Of a DNA stretch of 64,000 bases, positions 36,422-46,707 are shown piece after piece. The stretch's first letter is position 1. Each line of letters begins with the position of its first letter. The notes under the pieces are model-generated. The model had not been told where the DNA came from, ran no database searches, and saw only the letters and a list, made by a program, of their open reading frames with translations. A program made the position numbers and the translations under genes. Location of the stretch: positions 4,960,001 to 5,024,000 of the forward strand of contig NZ_CP080521.1 of NCBI RefSeq assembly GCF_019468565.1, given 5' to 3'. This stretch comes from Pseudonocardia sp. DSM 110487. GTDB lineage: Bacteria; Actinomycetota; Actinomycetes; Mycobacteriales; Pseudonocardiaceae.

Positions 36422-37386
36422 CCGCCCTGCTCGACATCCACCTCACCGGCGCCGACGCCGACGCCGCCCTGCGCGCCGACGCGCGGGCGGGTCTCACGGC
36501 CGCGCCGAAGTACCTGCCGCCCAAGTGGTTCTACGACGCGCGCGGCAGCGCCCTCTTCGAGCAGATCACCGAGCTGCCCGAGTACTTCCCCACGCGCACG
36601 GAGCGCGACTTGCTGGAGCGCACCGCCGACGCCATCGCGATCACCTCGGGCGCCGACACGATCGTCGAGCTCGGCTCCGGGTCGTCGGCGAAGACCCGCC
36701 TGCTGCTCGACGCGTTCGGGCGGGCGGAGTCGCTGCGCCGCTACGTGCCGCAGGACGTGAGCGAGGCCGCGTTGCGGGAGGCGATGGCGGCACTGGTGGC
36801 CGACTACCCCGGCCTGGAGCTGCACGGCGTGGTCGGCGACTTCACCGCACACCTCGACCGGCTGCCCCCGGAGGGCCACCGGATGGTCGCGTTCCTCGGC
36901 GGCACGATCGGCAACCTGCTCCCGCCGGAGAGGGCGGGGTTCCTGCGGGCGCTGCGTGCGGCGCTGCGGCCTGGCGAGCAATTCCTGCTCGGCACCGGGC
37001 TCGTCGTCGACCCGTCCCTGCTCGTGCCCGCGTACGACGACGCCGCGGGGGTCACCGCCGAGTTCAACCGCAACGTGCTCCACGTGCTCAACCGGGAGCT
37101 GGGCGCCGACTTCGACGTCGACGCGTTCGACCACAAGGCGGTGTGGAACGCCGAGAACGAGTGGATCGAGATGCGGCTCGTGGCACAGCGGGCGATGACG
37201 GTCACCCTGGCCGAGCTGGATCTCACCGTCGAGTTCGCGGCGGGGGAGGAGATGTGCACGGAGGTGTCGGCCAAGTTCCGGCTGCCCGGGGTGCGCGCGA
37301 TGCTGGAGGCGGCCGGATTCATCGTGGTCGGGAGCTGGACCGATCGCGACGAGCGGATGGCGCTCACACTGGCTGCCGCCGTGTGA
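36418..37386 (+). CDS. egtD: L-histidine N-alpha-methyltransferase EgtD
   Basis: 322 residues, the length of EgtD. The SAM site is VELGSGSSAKTRLLLDA, with FLGGTIGNLLPPER and FNRNVLHVLNRELGADFD marking the histidine-specific methyltransferase family. It makes hercynine by three methylations of histidine. It is last in the overlapping egtABCD run; no egtE (PLP lyase) follows, the next gene being a GNAT protein 96 bases on. Confidence 0.95.
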   Translation: MTALLDIHLTGADADAALRADARAGLTAAPKYLPPKWFYDARGSALFEQITELPEYFPTRTERDLLERTADAIAITSGADTIVELGSGSSAKTRLLLDAFGRAESLRRYVPQDVSEAALREAMAALVADYPGLELHGVVGDFTAHLDRLPPEGHRMVAFLGGTIGNLLPPERAGFLRALRAALRPGEQFLLGTGLVVDPSLLVPAYDDAAGVTAEFNRNVLHVLNRELGADFDVDAFDHKAVWNAENEWIEMRLVAQRAMTVTLAELDLTVEFAAGEEMCTEVSAKFRLPGVRAMLEAAGFIVVGSWTDRDERMALTLAAAV

Positions 37387-37482
37387 GGCCTGACGAGGCC
37401 ATTTCACGAACGTCGAAGCTCTGCCGATGCCCCGGCTCCCACTCTCTGCTGCACCGCCACCGCCGGCAGCAGGGAGAACACG

Positions 37483-38046
37483 ATGGGGCGCCTGGACACC
37501 ACCGCCGAAGAGCGCATCACCGTGCGCGAGCTGCGATGCGACGAGGGTGACGTGCTGGATGCGCTCGTTGCTGGGCTTTCGCCGCGCAGTCGCTACCTCC
37601 GCTTCCACGCGCCGATCCCCGCGTTGAGCGCCGGCCTGCGTCGTGCGTTGCTGGACGTCGACGGCCGCGACCGCATCGCACTGGTGGCGGAGGGGGTGGA
37701 CGGCAGCCCGGTCGGGATCGCGCGCGTGTCCCGCGGCCCCGAGCTCCGGGAGGAGGCGGAGATCGCCGTGTCGACGATCGACGCATGGCACCGCCGGGGC
37801 GTCGGGCGACTGCTCGTGGCCGCCGTCGCCGAGCGCGCACACGCCGTCGGGGTGCGGCGGTTGACCGCCATGGTGCTGCCGGAGAACCGTGCGGCGATCG
37901 CACTCTTCCGGTCCGCCTTCCCGGTCTGCCTCACGCGCCGGAGCGCCGATGCCGTCGTGCTGGTCGCCCTGCTCGGAGCCGGGATCGACGACTGGACGGT
38001 CACCACGGAGGACGTCTTCGCCGACCTCGCCGACATGGCGAGCTAG
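37483..38046 (+). CDS. GNAT family N-acetyltransferase
   Basis: 187 residues with the GNAT acetyl-CoA core: IAVSTIDAWHRRGVGRLLVAAVAERAHAVGVRRLTAMVLPENRAAIALF, including the R-R-G-V-G-R pyrophosphate loop. The N-terminal part (LSPRSRYLRFHAP) matches Gcn5-type proteins found alone or fused to CoA ligases. Substrate unknown. Its TAG stop lies inside the first three bases of the 38045-38208 hairpin element. Confidence 0.85.
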   Translation: MGRLDTTAEERITVRELRCDEGDVLDALVAGLSPRSRYLRFHAPIPALSAGLRRALLDVDGRDRIALVAEGVDGSPVGIARVSRGPELREEAEIAVSTIDAWHRRGVGRLLVAAVAERAHAVGVRRLTAMVLPENRAAIALFRSAFPVCLTRRSADAVVLVALLGAGIDDWTVTTEDVFADLADMAS

Positions 38047-38208
38047 TGTCCCGAACCGGAAGTCCGGTGCATGAATCGGCGGATCCAGGTTTCCGCTGGG
38101 TGTGCCGGCGGGCCGGCCTCGTACCGGGCGTACTCGGCCGGTTCGCCGGTGCGCCCAGCGGGAAGCTGGGCCGTCGAGTTATGTGGTGGACTTCCGGTTC
38201 GGGACACT
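38045..38208. repeat. 164-bp long-hairpin element with perfect 21-bp terminal inverted repeats
   Basis: Terminal arms 38045-38065 and 38188-38208 are exact complements (starting AGTGTCCCGAACCGG). The interior is also largely self-complementary, including TTCCGCTGGG with CCCAGCGGGAA and a central GGCCGG/CCGGCC. Most interior differences between the arms are G/A or C/T changes that keep G-U pairing, so the transcript should fold as one long rod. It abuts the GNAT stop codon and ends 46 bases before the cupin start. It may be a MITE-like element or structured RNA. Confidence 0.78.
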
Positions 38209-38254
38209 GGCCTTCGGATGGTCCGGCGCCGGCAAGCGGTGCAGGATCGGGTGG

Positions 38255-38713
38255 GTGAGTCCTGACTGGCGTTCCGAGGGGGTCCGGGTCATCCCCGGCG
38301 ACGCCCTCGACACGAACACGCCGCAGACGCCCGGGATGCACCGGGCCGCGGCGATCACCGCGGCGCGGGCCGGCGCACAGAAGTTGTGGGCGGGCACCGT
38401 CACGATCCATCCGGGCGCCCGCACCGGCGCCCACCACCACGGTGAGCTGGAGAGCGTGATCTACGTGGTGCGCGGCCGGGCGCGGATGCGGTGGGGCGAG
38501 CGGCTGGAGTTCACCGCCGAGGCGGGTCCGGGCGGGTTCATCTACGTGCCGCCGTTCGTACCGCACCAGGAGATCAACGCCCTCGACGACGAGCCGCTCG
38601 AATGCGTGCTCACGCGCAGCGGACAGGAGCCGATCGTCGTCAACCTCGACATCGAGGGGGCCGCCGAGCCGGAGCACGTGCCGTGGGTCGACCCCACCCA
38701 CCCGGCACCCTGA
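38255..38713 (+). CDS. cupin domain protein
   Basis: About 152 residues with a single cupin: the first motif GARTGAHHHGELESVIYVVRGRARMRWG supplies three His and a Glu, and the second is GFIYVPPFVPHQEIN. A metal-binding cupin of unknown function. GTG at 38255 is used because residues further upstream would be encoded by the long-hairpin element; an AGGA sequence lies nine bases before it. It ends four bases from the convergent TauE-like gene. Confidence 0.8.
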   Translation: MSPDWRSEGVRVIPGDALDTNTPQTPGMHRAAAITAARAGAQKLWAGTVTIHPGARTGAHHHGELESVIYVVRGRARMRWGERLEFTAEAGPGGFIYVPPFVPHQEINALDDEPLECVLTRSGQEPIVVNLDIEGAAEPEHVPWVDPTHPAP

Positions 38714-38716
38714 CCG

Positions 38717-39427
38717 TCAGCCGAAGGCGGCCTGCCCGAGCAGTGCCAGCGCGCCGCCTGACGCGAGGGCGAGTACCGCCGGCCGGGTCCAGCCCCGGTC
38801 GAGGAGGCGCCGGGCCGGCCCGGACAGCGCGAAGCCGACGATCATGAACGGCACCATCAGCGCGGCCGCGCTCAGGGCGTCGCCGCTGAACTGGCCGCCG
38901 AGGAGCAAGCCGCCGAGCGAGAGCAGCGAACCCACCGCGAAGTAGGCCCCGAGCGTGGCGCGCACCCGGGCGCCGTGCGCGTCCTGGTAGAGCAGCGCGA
39001 CCGGCGGCCCGCCGATCGCCGACGCGGTGCCGCCCGCCCCGGACACGACGCCTGCTACGAGCAGCGCGGGCACGGTCGGGCGGGGCCGCCAGCGCACCAC
39101 CGACAGTGCGACGCAGGTCAGCACGGTGACGGCCACCGCCACCCCGAACCAGCGCGGCGGCAGCAGGGCCACCGCGGCCACGCCGAGCGCGATGCCCGGG
39201 AGGCGCCCGAGCAGCGCCCAGCCCACGCCGGGCCAGTCGGCGTGGCGGTATTCGCGGCGCAGCATGAGCATCGCGTGGGCCGTAGCGAGGAGGAGCATGG
39301 GCACGGGCACCAGGCGCGGGTCGATGATCGCCAGAAACGGGGCGGCGACGAGCGCGAGCCCGAACCCGACCGCACCCTGCACGAGCGCTCCGAGTGCCAC
39401 GACGAGCCCTGCGAGCGCAATCGTCAC
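38717..39427 (-). CDS. TauE/SafE family membrane permease
   Basis: 236 residues, almost entirely hydrophobic, with about seven or eight helices and the family's repeated Gly-rich segments (GALVQGAVGFGLALVAAPFLAIIDP and GVVSGAGGTASAIGGPPVALL). Members export or import sulfite, sulfoacetate and other organosulfur or carboxylate anions. No sulfur metabolism gene other than the egt cluster is close. A copy of the GTCAATGA-type repeat lies 27 bases upstream of its start. Confidence 0.85.
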   Translation of the reverse strand: MTIALAGLVVALGALVQGAVGFGLALVAAPFLAIIDPRLVPVPMLLLATAHAMLMLRREYRHADWPGVGWALLGRLPGIALGVAAVALLPPRWFGVAVAVTVLTCVALSVVRWRPRPTVPALLVAGVVSGAGGTASAIGGPPVALLYQDAHGARVRATLGAYFAVGSLLSLGGLLLGGQFSGDALSAAALMVPFMIVGFALSGPARRLLDRGWTRPAVLALASGGALALLGQAAFG

Positions 39428-39453
39428 GTCCCCGACGATAGTCCGTACATTAG

Positions 39454-39502
39454 GTCAATGATTCGTTGACGCCATCGAATCGGCAACGGATCGTTGACGC
39501 GG
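39454..39502. repeat. GTCAATGA palindromic repeat, copy 1
   Basis: GTCAATGATTCGTTGAC (39454-39470) is a 17-base near-palindrome followed by GCCATCGAATCG and, about 20 bases later, a further TCGTTGAC half-site. The same layout occurs at 46502 and 46578. It lies just upstream of the TauE-like gene. Confidence 0.6.
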
Positions 39503-39517
39503 GCAGCGGGGGAGTGG

Positions 39518-39580
39518 CCGTTCCGACGAACGGCCCTTCCGTCGGATAGGTACCGACGGGAGGGCCGTTCGTCGGAACGG
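39518..39580. repeat. intergenic palindromic repeat, copy B
   Basis: Arms 39518-39545 and 39553-39580 pair over 28 bases with one mismatch around a 7-base loop. The arm contains TTCCGACGAACGG, the same word as the hairpin at 28438-28496. It lies 13 bases downstream of the methyltransferase stop and could terminate that transcript. Confidence 0.75.
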
Positions 39581-39592
39581 TGTGGCGGGACC

Positions 39593-40264
39593 TCAGGCGG
39601 TGCGGCGGAGACGGATCTCCAGGCTCAGGCCGTCGACGCGCACCTCGCAGGTGCCGAAGGCGCTCGCCGCGGCGGCGATGCGGAAGTGGTCGGCCGCGTA
39701 GGCGCGCCGGCGCAGGCCGGAGAGCGTGATCCACGTGAGCACCGCGTTGAGTCGGCCCAGTTCCATGCGGTCCACCTCGCGGCGGATGTCCTCAGGAGTG
39801 GCGTCGCGGTTCATGTCGCCGATCACCGCGGCGCCGCCCGGGCGCAGCACCCGGTGCATCTCGTCGAGCGCGGCGACCGGGCGCCCGAAGTTCTTGAACG
39901 CGGCCTGGCAGACGACCAGGTCGACCGAGGCGTCGGGCAGGGGGAGGTCGGCGGCGTCGGCGCGGAGGAACCGGGCCTCCACGCCGGCGCGGCGGGCCGC
40001 GTCGGTGGCGAGCTGGACGAAGGTGGCGCTCAGGTCGACGCCGGTGATGTCGAACCCGGGGCGGGCCATCTCGACGGCGAGGTAGCCGGGGCCGGGGGCG
40101 ACCTCGAGGACGCGGGCGCCCTCCGGAAGGCCGGCCGTGAGCTGGGCGGCGTGTGCCCGCGCGGCGGCGAGCTGCGGTCCGGTGCCGCGGATGCGGGCGT
40201 ACCAGCGGGCGATCGGGCCTTCCATGCCCAGCGCCTGTGGGCGGTACGGGCGGATGTCGGTCAT
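39593..40264 (-). CDS. class I SAM-dependent methyltransferase
   Basis: 223 residues. SAM motif I is VLEVAPGPGYLAVEMA, with GVDLSATFV and the later LRPGGAAVIGDMN completing a UbiE/Methyltransf_11-like fold. Substrate unknown. It follows a PadR regulator gene on the same strand after 165 bases holding a hairpin, so it may be the regulator's target or have its own promoter. Confidence 0.85.
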   Translation of the reverse strand: MTDIRPYRPQALGMEGPIARWYARIRGTGPQLAAARAHAAQLTAGLPEGARVLEVAPGPGYLAVEMARPGFDITGVDLSATFVQLATDAARRAGVEARFLRADAADLPLPDASVDLVVCQAAFKNFGRPVAALDEMHRVLRPGGAAVIGDMNRDATPEDIRREVDRMELGRLNAVLTWITLSGLRRRAYAADHFRIAAAASAFGTCEVRVDGLSLEIRLRRTA

Positions 40265-40378
40265 GACTTCTCCGTTTTCTCGGGACGGGTACGTGCCCGA
40301 ACGGCGGAGGAGCCCCGGCTATCCTGATCAGTGCCACCTCGTGGCCGGTGCCCATCCGCGGTTCGGTGCGGGGTACGG

Positions 40379-40413
40379 GGCCCCGGCGCGGTGTTGCCGC
40401 ACCCGCCGGGGCC
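40379..40413 (-). terminator. hairpin between PadR and methyltransferase genes
   Basis: GGCCCCGGCG (40379-40388) pairs with CGCCGGGGCC (40404-40413) around a 15-base loop. It lies 17 bases beyond the PadR stop. No T-run, as is common for terminators in high-GC actinomycetes. Confidence 0.5.
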
Positions 40414-40429
40414 GATCTCTCAGTACGGC

Positions 40430-41032
40430 CTAGGTCGCGGCTCCTCCTTCCGCGTGCCACTCGCGCCATCGCTGCAGGTCGGGGAAGGTTTCGCGCGCGA
40501 GCTCGTCGAGCAGCGCGCGGGTGAACTCGGCGTCGGCCTCGCGGAGTGCGAGGTCGTACTCGGCCTCGACGAGGAACATCCGTGGGACCTCCCGCCGGTA
40601 CTCGTCGAGGGCGGCGCGATGGGCGGAGTTCTCCTCGTCGAGGCGGGCCAGCCGTTGCCGCAGCAGTGAGGTGACCTCGTCCGGGTCGAGCGCGGCCCAC
40701 ACCGAGAGTCCGGCCTTGAACCGGGGAGGCTCCCGCTCGGGCACGGCGATCAGCTCGCGCACCCAGTCCTGCAGCTCGGCGCGGCCGGCGTCGGTGATCC
40801 GGTAGACGGTGCGCTCGGGACGCCCGCCGTGGCGGGCGCTCTCCACGACCTCGATGAATCCGTGGCGGTGGAGGTTGCGCACGACCGTGTACAGCGAGCC
40901 CCACTTGAGGACCATGTCCTGGTCCTTGCCCCGTTCGCGGATGACGGTGGCCATCTCGTACGGGTGCATGGGCCGCTCGACGACGGCCGCGAGCACGGCG
41001 AGGCCGAGCATGTTGCTCACCTTCCGAGCCAA
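40430..41032 (-). CDS. PadR family transcriptional regulator
   Basis: About 200 residues. The PadR winged helix (MHPYEMATVIRERG... WGSLYTVVRNLHRHGFIEVVESARHGGRPERTVYRITDAGR) is followed by a Vir_C helical domain. The TTG at 41032 is chosen because AAGGAGG lies seven bases upstream; an upstream GTG at 41038 would be only one base from that site, and a downstream ATG is also possible. Its promoter carries overlapping dyads, suggesting autoregulation. The methyltransferase downstream is a possible target. Confidence 0.85.
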   Translation of the reverse strand: MARKVSNMLGLAVLAAVVERPMHPYEMATVIRERGKDQDMVLKWGSLYTVVRNLHRHGFIEVVESARHGGRPERTVYRITDAGRAELQDWVRELIAVPEREPPRFKAGLSVWAALDPDEVTSLLRQRLARLDEENSAHRAALDEYRREVPRMFLVEAEYDLALREADAEFTRALLDELARETFPDLQRWREWHAEGGAAT

Positions 41033-41045
41033 ACGCACCCCTCCT

Positions 41046-41075
41046 TACTCGTGCGCGAGTATACGCATGCGAGTA
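41046..41075. promoter_or_regulatory. overlapping dyad operators in PadR promoter
   Basis: TACTCG-TGCG-CGAGTA (41046-41061) is a perfect 6-bp inverted repeat, directly followed by a second, imperfect dyad to 41075 (TATACGCATGCGAGTA). They overlap the ribosome-binding site of the padR gene, fitting autorepression. Confidence 0.55.
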
Positions 41076-41091
41076 CCTCGGAGAAACGACA

Positions 41092-41122
41092 ACGCCCCCG
41101 CCCACGAGAGGGGCGGGGGCGT
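41092..41122 (-). terminator. aconitase transcription terminator
   Basis: A perfect 12-bp GC stem (ACGCCCCCGCCC with its complement) around a 7-base loop, 15 bases beyond the acn stop; on the minus strand it is followed by TTGTCGTTT. Confidence 0.85.
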
Positions 41123-41136
41123 CGGGGACGGACGTG

Positions 41137-43959
<2,823 letters not shown>

Positions 43960-44057
43960 GTGGTCTGTCCTCCTGGCGGTGGTGGGCGCTGGGATCGGGT
44001 TGCCCGGAGTCTCGCGCACCGACACGTCAGCGGCACGGCAGGCCCCGCACCTATAAA

Positions 44058-44073
44058 CAGTACGCTTGTCCTG
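44058..44073 (-). promoter_or_regulatory. AcnR operator in aconitase promoter
   Basis: Read on the minus strand the site is CAGGACAAGCGTACTG, which fits the AcnR binding consensus CAGNACNNNCGTACTG from Corynebacterium as I recall it. It overlaps AT-rich TTTATAG promoter sequence, about 100 bases before the acn start. Confidence 0.75.
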
Positions 44074-44243
44074 CTAGAAGGTCGAGGTCGCCCCCTCGTT
44101 CACCGATGTGGTGGAAGTTGGCCCCGTTACGGGTGTGGCGCCGGGTGCATCTGCGCCGGAAGTGGCACAGTTCGATCGCTCGCAGAGATCACGAATACGG
44201 CGATCATTCGTTCGGCGCTCTTACGGGGATGGAGGTCGGTCTC

Positions 44244-45548
44244 GTGCGGCTCGTGCGGTCTCGACGCACGCTCGTGCTGGCCCTGCTCGTGGTCGTGGGA
44301 TTGCTGACCGGGACGGGCACGGCTCTCGCGCAGCCGGCGCCCCCGCCCAACCCCAGCGACGACGACCTGCAGCGCAGCCGCCAGGCCGTGGACGCCCGCG
44401 CGGGGGATGTCGCCCGCCTCACCGCGACGCTCGCGGAGCTGGACGCGAAGACCGACGATCTGCAGGCTGCCCTCGCGGCGCAGCGCGAGACCGCCGAGGC
44501 GGCGCTCGTCGACCTGCAGAACGCGCGGGACGCCGCCGCGGCGGCGAAGAGGCGGGCCGAGTCGGCGCGGATCGAGACGCAGGCGGCCACCGTCGCGATC
44601 GACCAGGCGCGGGCCCGGCTCGACGAGATCGTGTCCACCACCTACCTGCAGGGCCTGGATGCGGGGCCGCTCGGGCTGCTCACCGAGGCCACGAGCCCCG
44701 AGGACCTGCTCGCGCGCGCCGAGTACACCGACATGGTCGCGCGCACGCAGCTGCAGGCCCACGAGGGGCTGGAACGCGCACGTGTCGACAAGGCCAACGC
44801 CGACTCCGCCGCGCGGGCGGCCCTCGACGAGGCGAAGGAGGCCGAGGACGGCGCCGAGGCGGCCAAGGCGGTGGCCGACGACGCGGTCGCCGCCGCCCAG
44901 GCGGCCGCCCGGGCCCAGGCCGAGCAGCTGGCCCAGGTGGCGGCGCAGCGGGCGGGCGTGCAGCGGCAGCTCGACGCCGCGCAGTCGGCCGATGCGGGCC
45001 TGCGCACCCAGCGCCAGCGCTTCGACGACTGGCAGCGCCGGATGGCCGAGGAGCGTGCGTCGCGGGAGCGTGTCGAGCGCGATGCCGCGGCCGCGCGGGT
45101 GGCCGTCGAGGGCAGGGCGACGAGCCTGCGCGGTGGCGCCGCGGTACGGCGTGTGATCGACAGGGCGATGTCGCAGATCGGGGTGCAGTACGTGTGGGGT
45201 GGCGGCAACGGCCGCGGCCCGAGCACCGGCATCCCCGACGCGTTCGGCTCGCCGCTCAACCGGGTCGGTTTCGACTGCTCCGGCCTCATGCAGTACGCCT
45301 ACAGCGGCGCCGGGGTCTCCCTGCCGCGGGTGAGCCGCAACCAGTTCCACGCGGGGGAGAAGGTGCCGGTCTCCTCCGTCCGGCCCGGCGACATGATCTT
45401 CTACCAGAACCAGGGCGCCCCGATCCACCACGTCGCGATGTTCATCGGCGACGGCAAGATGGTCGAGGCCCCGTACACCGGCGGGAACGTGCGCGTGGTC
45501 CCGATGCGGACGAGGGGCCTCCTGCCGCACGCCGCCCGGGTGCTGTGA
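44244..45548 (+). CDS. secreted NlpC/P60 peptidoglycan hydrolase with coiled-coil domain
   Basis: About 434 residues. A signal peptide (RSRRTLVLALLVVVGLLTGTGTALA) is followed by a long Ala/Glu/Arg-rich coiled coil (about residues 35-290) and a C-terminal NlpC/P60 domain. The domain has catalytic Cys in VGFDCSGLMQYAY and His in IHHVAMFIGDG. The architecture resembles mycobacterial RipA/RipC endopeptidases that cleave peptide stems at the septum. GTG at 44244 is chosen for GGAGG eight bases upstream; ATG at 44229 is the alternative. Divergent from acn. Confidence 0.9.
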   Translation: MRLVRSRRTLVLALLVVVGLLTGTGTALAQPAPPPNPSDDDLQRSRQAVDARAGDVARLTATLAELDAKTDDLQAALAAQRETAEAALVDLQNARDAAAAAKRRAESARIETQAATVAIDQARARLDEIVSTTYLQGLDAGPLGLLTEATSPEDLLARAEYTDMVARTQLQAHEGLERARVDKANADSAARAALDEAKEAEDGAEAAKAVADDAVAAAQAAARAQAEQLAQVAAQRAGVQRQLDAAQSADAGLRTQRQRFDDWQRRMAEERASRERVERDAAAARVAVEGRATSLRGGAAVRRVIDRAMSQIGVQYVWGGGNGRGPSTGIPDAFGSPLNRVGFDCSGLMQYAYSGAGVSLPRVSRNQFHAGEKVPVSSVRPGDMIFYQNQGAPIHHVAMFIGDGKMVEAPYTGGNVRVVPMRTRGLLPHAARVL

Positions 45549-45569
45549 CAGGTGCTCTGACGGCACGCG

Positions 45570-46484
45570 TCAGCGGGCGGCGAGGCCGCGCGCGATCGCG
45601 CCGGTGACGGTGCCGATGTAGCGGGCGAGCTGGTGGCCGGTGGGGTCGTGGCCGGGGTTGACCTCCGTCAGGACGACGGCGGCGAGCGTCGGTGCCCCGC
45701 ACAGGACGGCCAGCACCTCGCCTGCCGCGGCGAGGGAGATCCCGGTGCCGTAGTGGGGGTAGTTGGCGAGTGGGAGGTCGCGGGAGTCCACGGCGTCCAC
45801 GTCGAAGTGGACGACAAGGCTCGACGCGTTCGGCTGCAGCGCGGTCAGCGCCGCCGTCGCGCAACCGGCCGGGTCGGCGCGGACCTGGTGGTCGGCGAAC
45901 CGGACCAGGCCGGGACGGTCGTGCAACACCTCGGTCTTGAAGGTCTCGGGGTCGGTTTCGTCGTAGCCGATGAGGGCGAGCCGGTCGTCGGTGAGCATCG
46001 GCGGCCCCGCGCCCAGCCGGGCCAGCTCGGTGTCGGCGAGCCCGAGCAGGTGGGCGATCCCCATGGCGTCGAGCACGCCGCTCCCGGTGGTCTCCGGGGT
46101 CGCCAGGTCGGCGTCCCCGTCGAGGTAGAGCAGTCCGGCGGTGGGGTCCCGGCGCTGGGCGCCCGCGACGACGCCGAGGGTGATGGTGCAGTCGCCACCC
46201 AGAACCAGGGGTAACGCGCGCTGGGCGAGCGCGTCACCGACGGCGTCGGCCACGGCCCTTGCGACGCGGACCACCGCGTCCAGGTTGCGGGCGGTCGAGC
46301 CCATCTCGTCGGCGACGAAGACCTCGTGCAGGAGGTCGCCGCGGTCCTCGACGGCCACGCCCGCGGCCCTGAGCCGCTCGACGAAGCCGCCTGCCCGCAA
46401 GGCCGCGGGCGCCTGGTCCTGGCCGGCATGGTGAGTCCCTGCGCTGCTGGCCACTCCGATCACGGCCACCCGAGCACCCGTCAT
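45570..46484 (-). CDS. arginase/ureohydrolase family protein with atypical metal ligands
   Basis: 304 residues of the ureohydrolase fold. The canonical GGDHS motif reads GGDCT (Cys-99 for His) and DAHxD reads DGDAD (Asp-124 for His), while Asp-122, Asp-126, Asp-228 and Asp-230 (FDVDAVD) remain. The family cleaves guanidino or related C-N groups. From memory, a Cys at the first position is known in the hydroxyarginine amidinohydrolase DcsB, so an altered substrate or metal centre is likely rather than loss of function. It is convergent with the NlpC/P60 gene; two GTCAATGA repeats lie upstream. Confidence 0.82.
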   Translation of the reverse strand: MTGARVAVIGVASSAGTHHAGQDQAPAALRAGGFVERLRAAGVAVEDRGDLLHEVFVADEMGSTARNLDAVVRVARAVADAVGDALAQRALPLVLGGDCTITLGVVAGAQRRDPTAGLLYLDGDADLATPETTGSGVLDAMGIAHLLGLADTELARLGAGPPMLTDDRLALIGYDETDPETFKTEVLHDRPGLVRFADHQVRADPAGCATAALTALQPNASSLVVHFDVDAVDSRDLPLANYPHYGTGISLAAAGEVLAVLCGAPTLAAVVLTEVNPGHDPTGHQLARYIGTVTGAIARGLAAR

Positions 46485-46501
46485 GACGGGATCCTCTCAC
46501 C

Positions 46502-46550
46502 GTCAATGAGTCGTTGACGCCATCCGATGGTCCACCTTTCGGCGACCTCC
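46502..46550. repeat. GTCAATGA palindromic repeat, copy 2
   Basis: GTCAATGAGTCGTTGAC (46502-46518) followed by GCCATCCGATGGTCCA, aligned with copies 1 and 3 over about 35 bases. It lies 18 bases upstream of the arginase-family start codon. Confidence 0.6.
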
Positions 46551-46577
46551 GCTGCGAACGGCACCGGATCTTCCTAT

Positions 46578-46626
46578 GTCAATGAATCATTGACGCCTTC
46601 GAATCGTCCATCTTTCATTGACCACC
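46578..46626. repeat. GTCAATGA palindromic repeat, copy 3
   Basis: GTCAATGAATCATTGAC (46578-46594) is a perfect 17-base palindrome with central A. It is followed by GCCTTCGAATCGTCCA and a further TCATTGAC half-site near 46615; another GTCAATGA lies near 46646. It is in the spacer between the divergent arginase-family and MoxR genes. Confidence 0.65.
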
Positions 46627-46707
46627 CGCCGCTAACGCGGCGTTCGTCAATGACGGCGGAAGCGCCGGTTCACCGGCGTCTCACGGCCGGCAGGGTGGGA
46701 TGGGCGC

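Noticed and set aside
44074..44243. Possible c-di-AMP (ydaO-type) riboswitch before the NlpC/P60 gene
   Set aside because: Such switches precede some actinobacterial cell-wall hydrolase genes, but I could not find the conserved core here; only a short ACGAAT/ATTCGT repeat is present.
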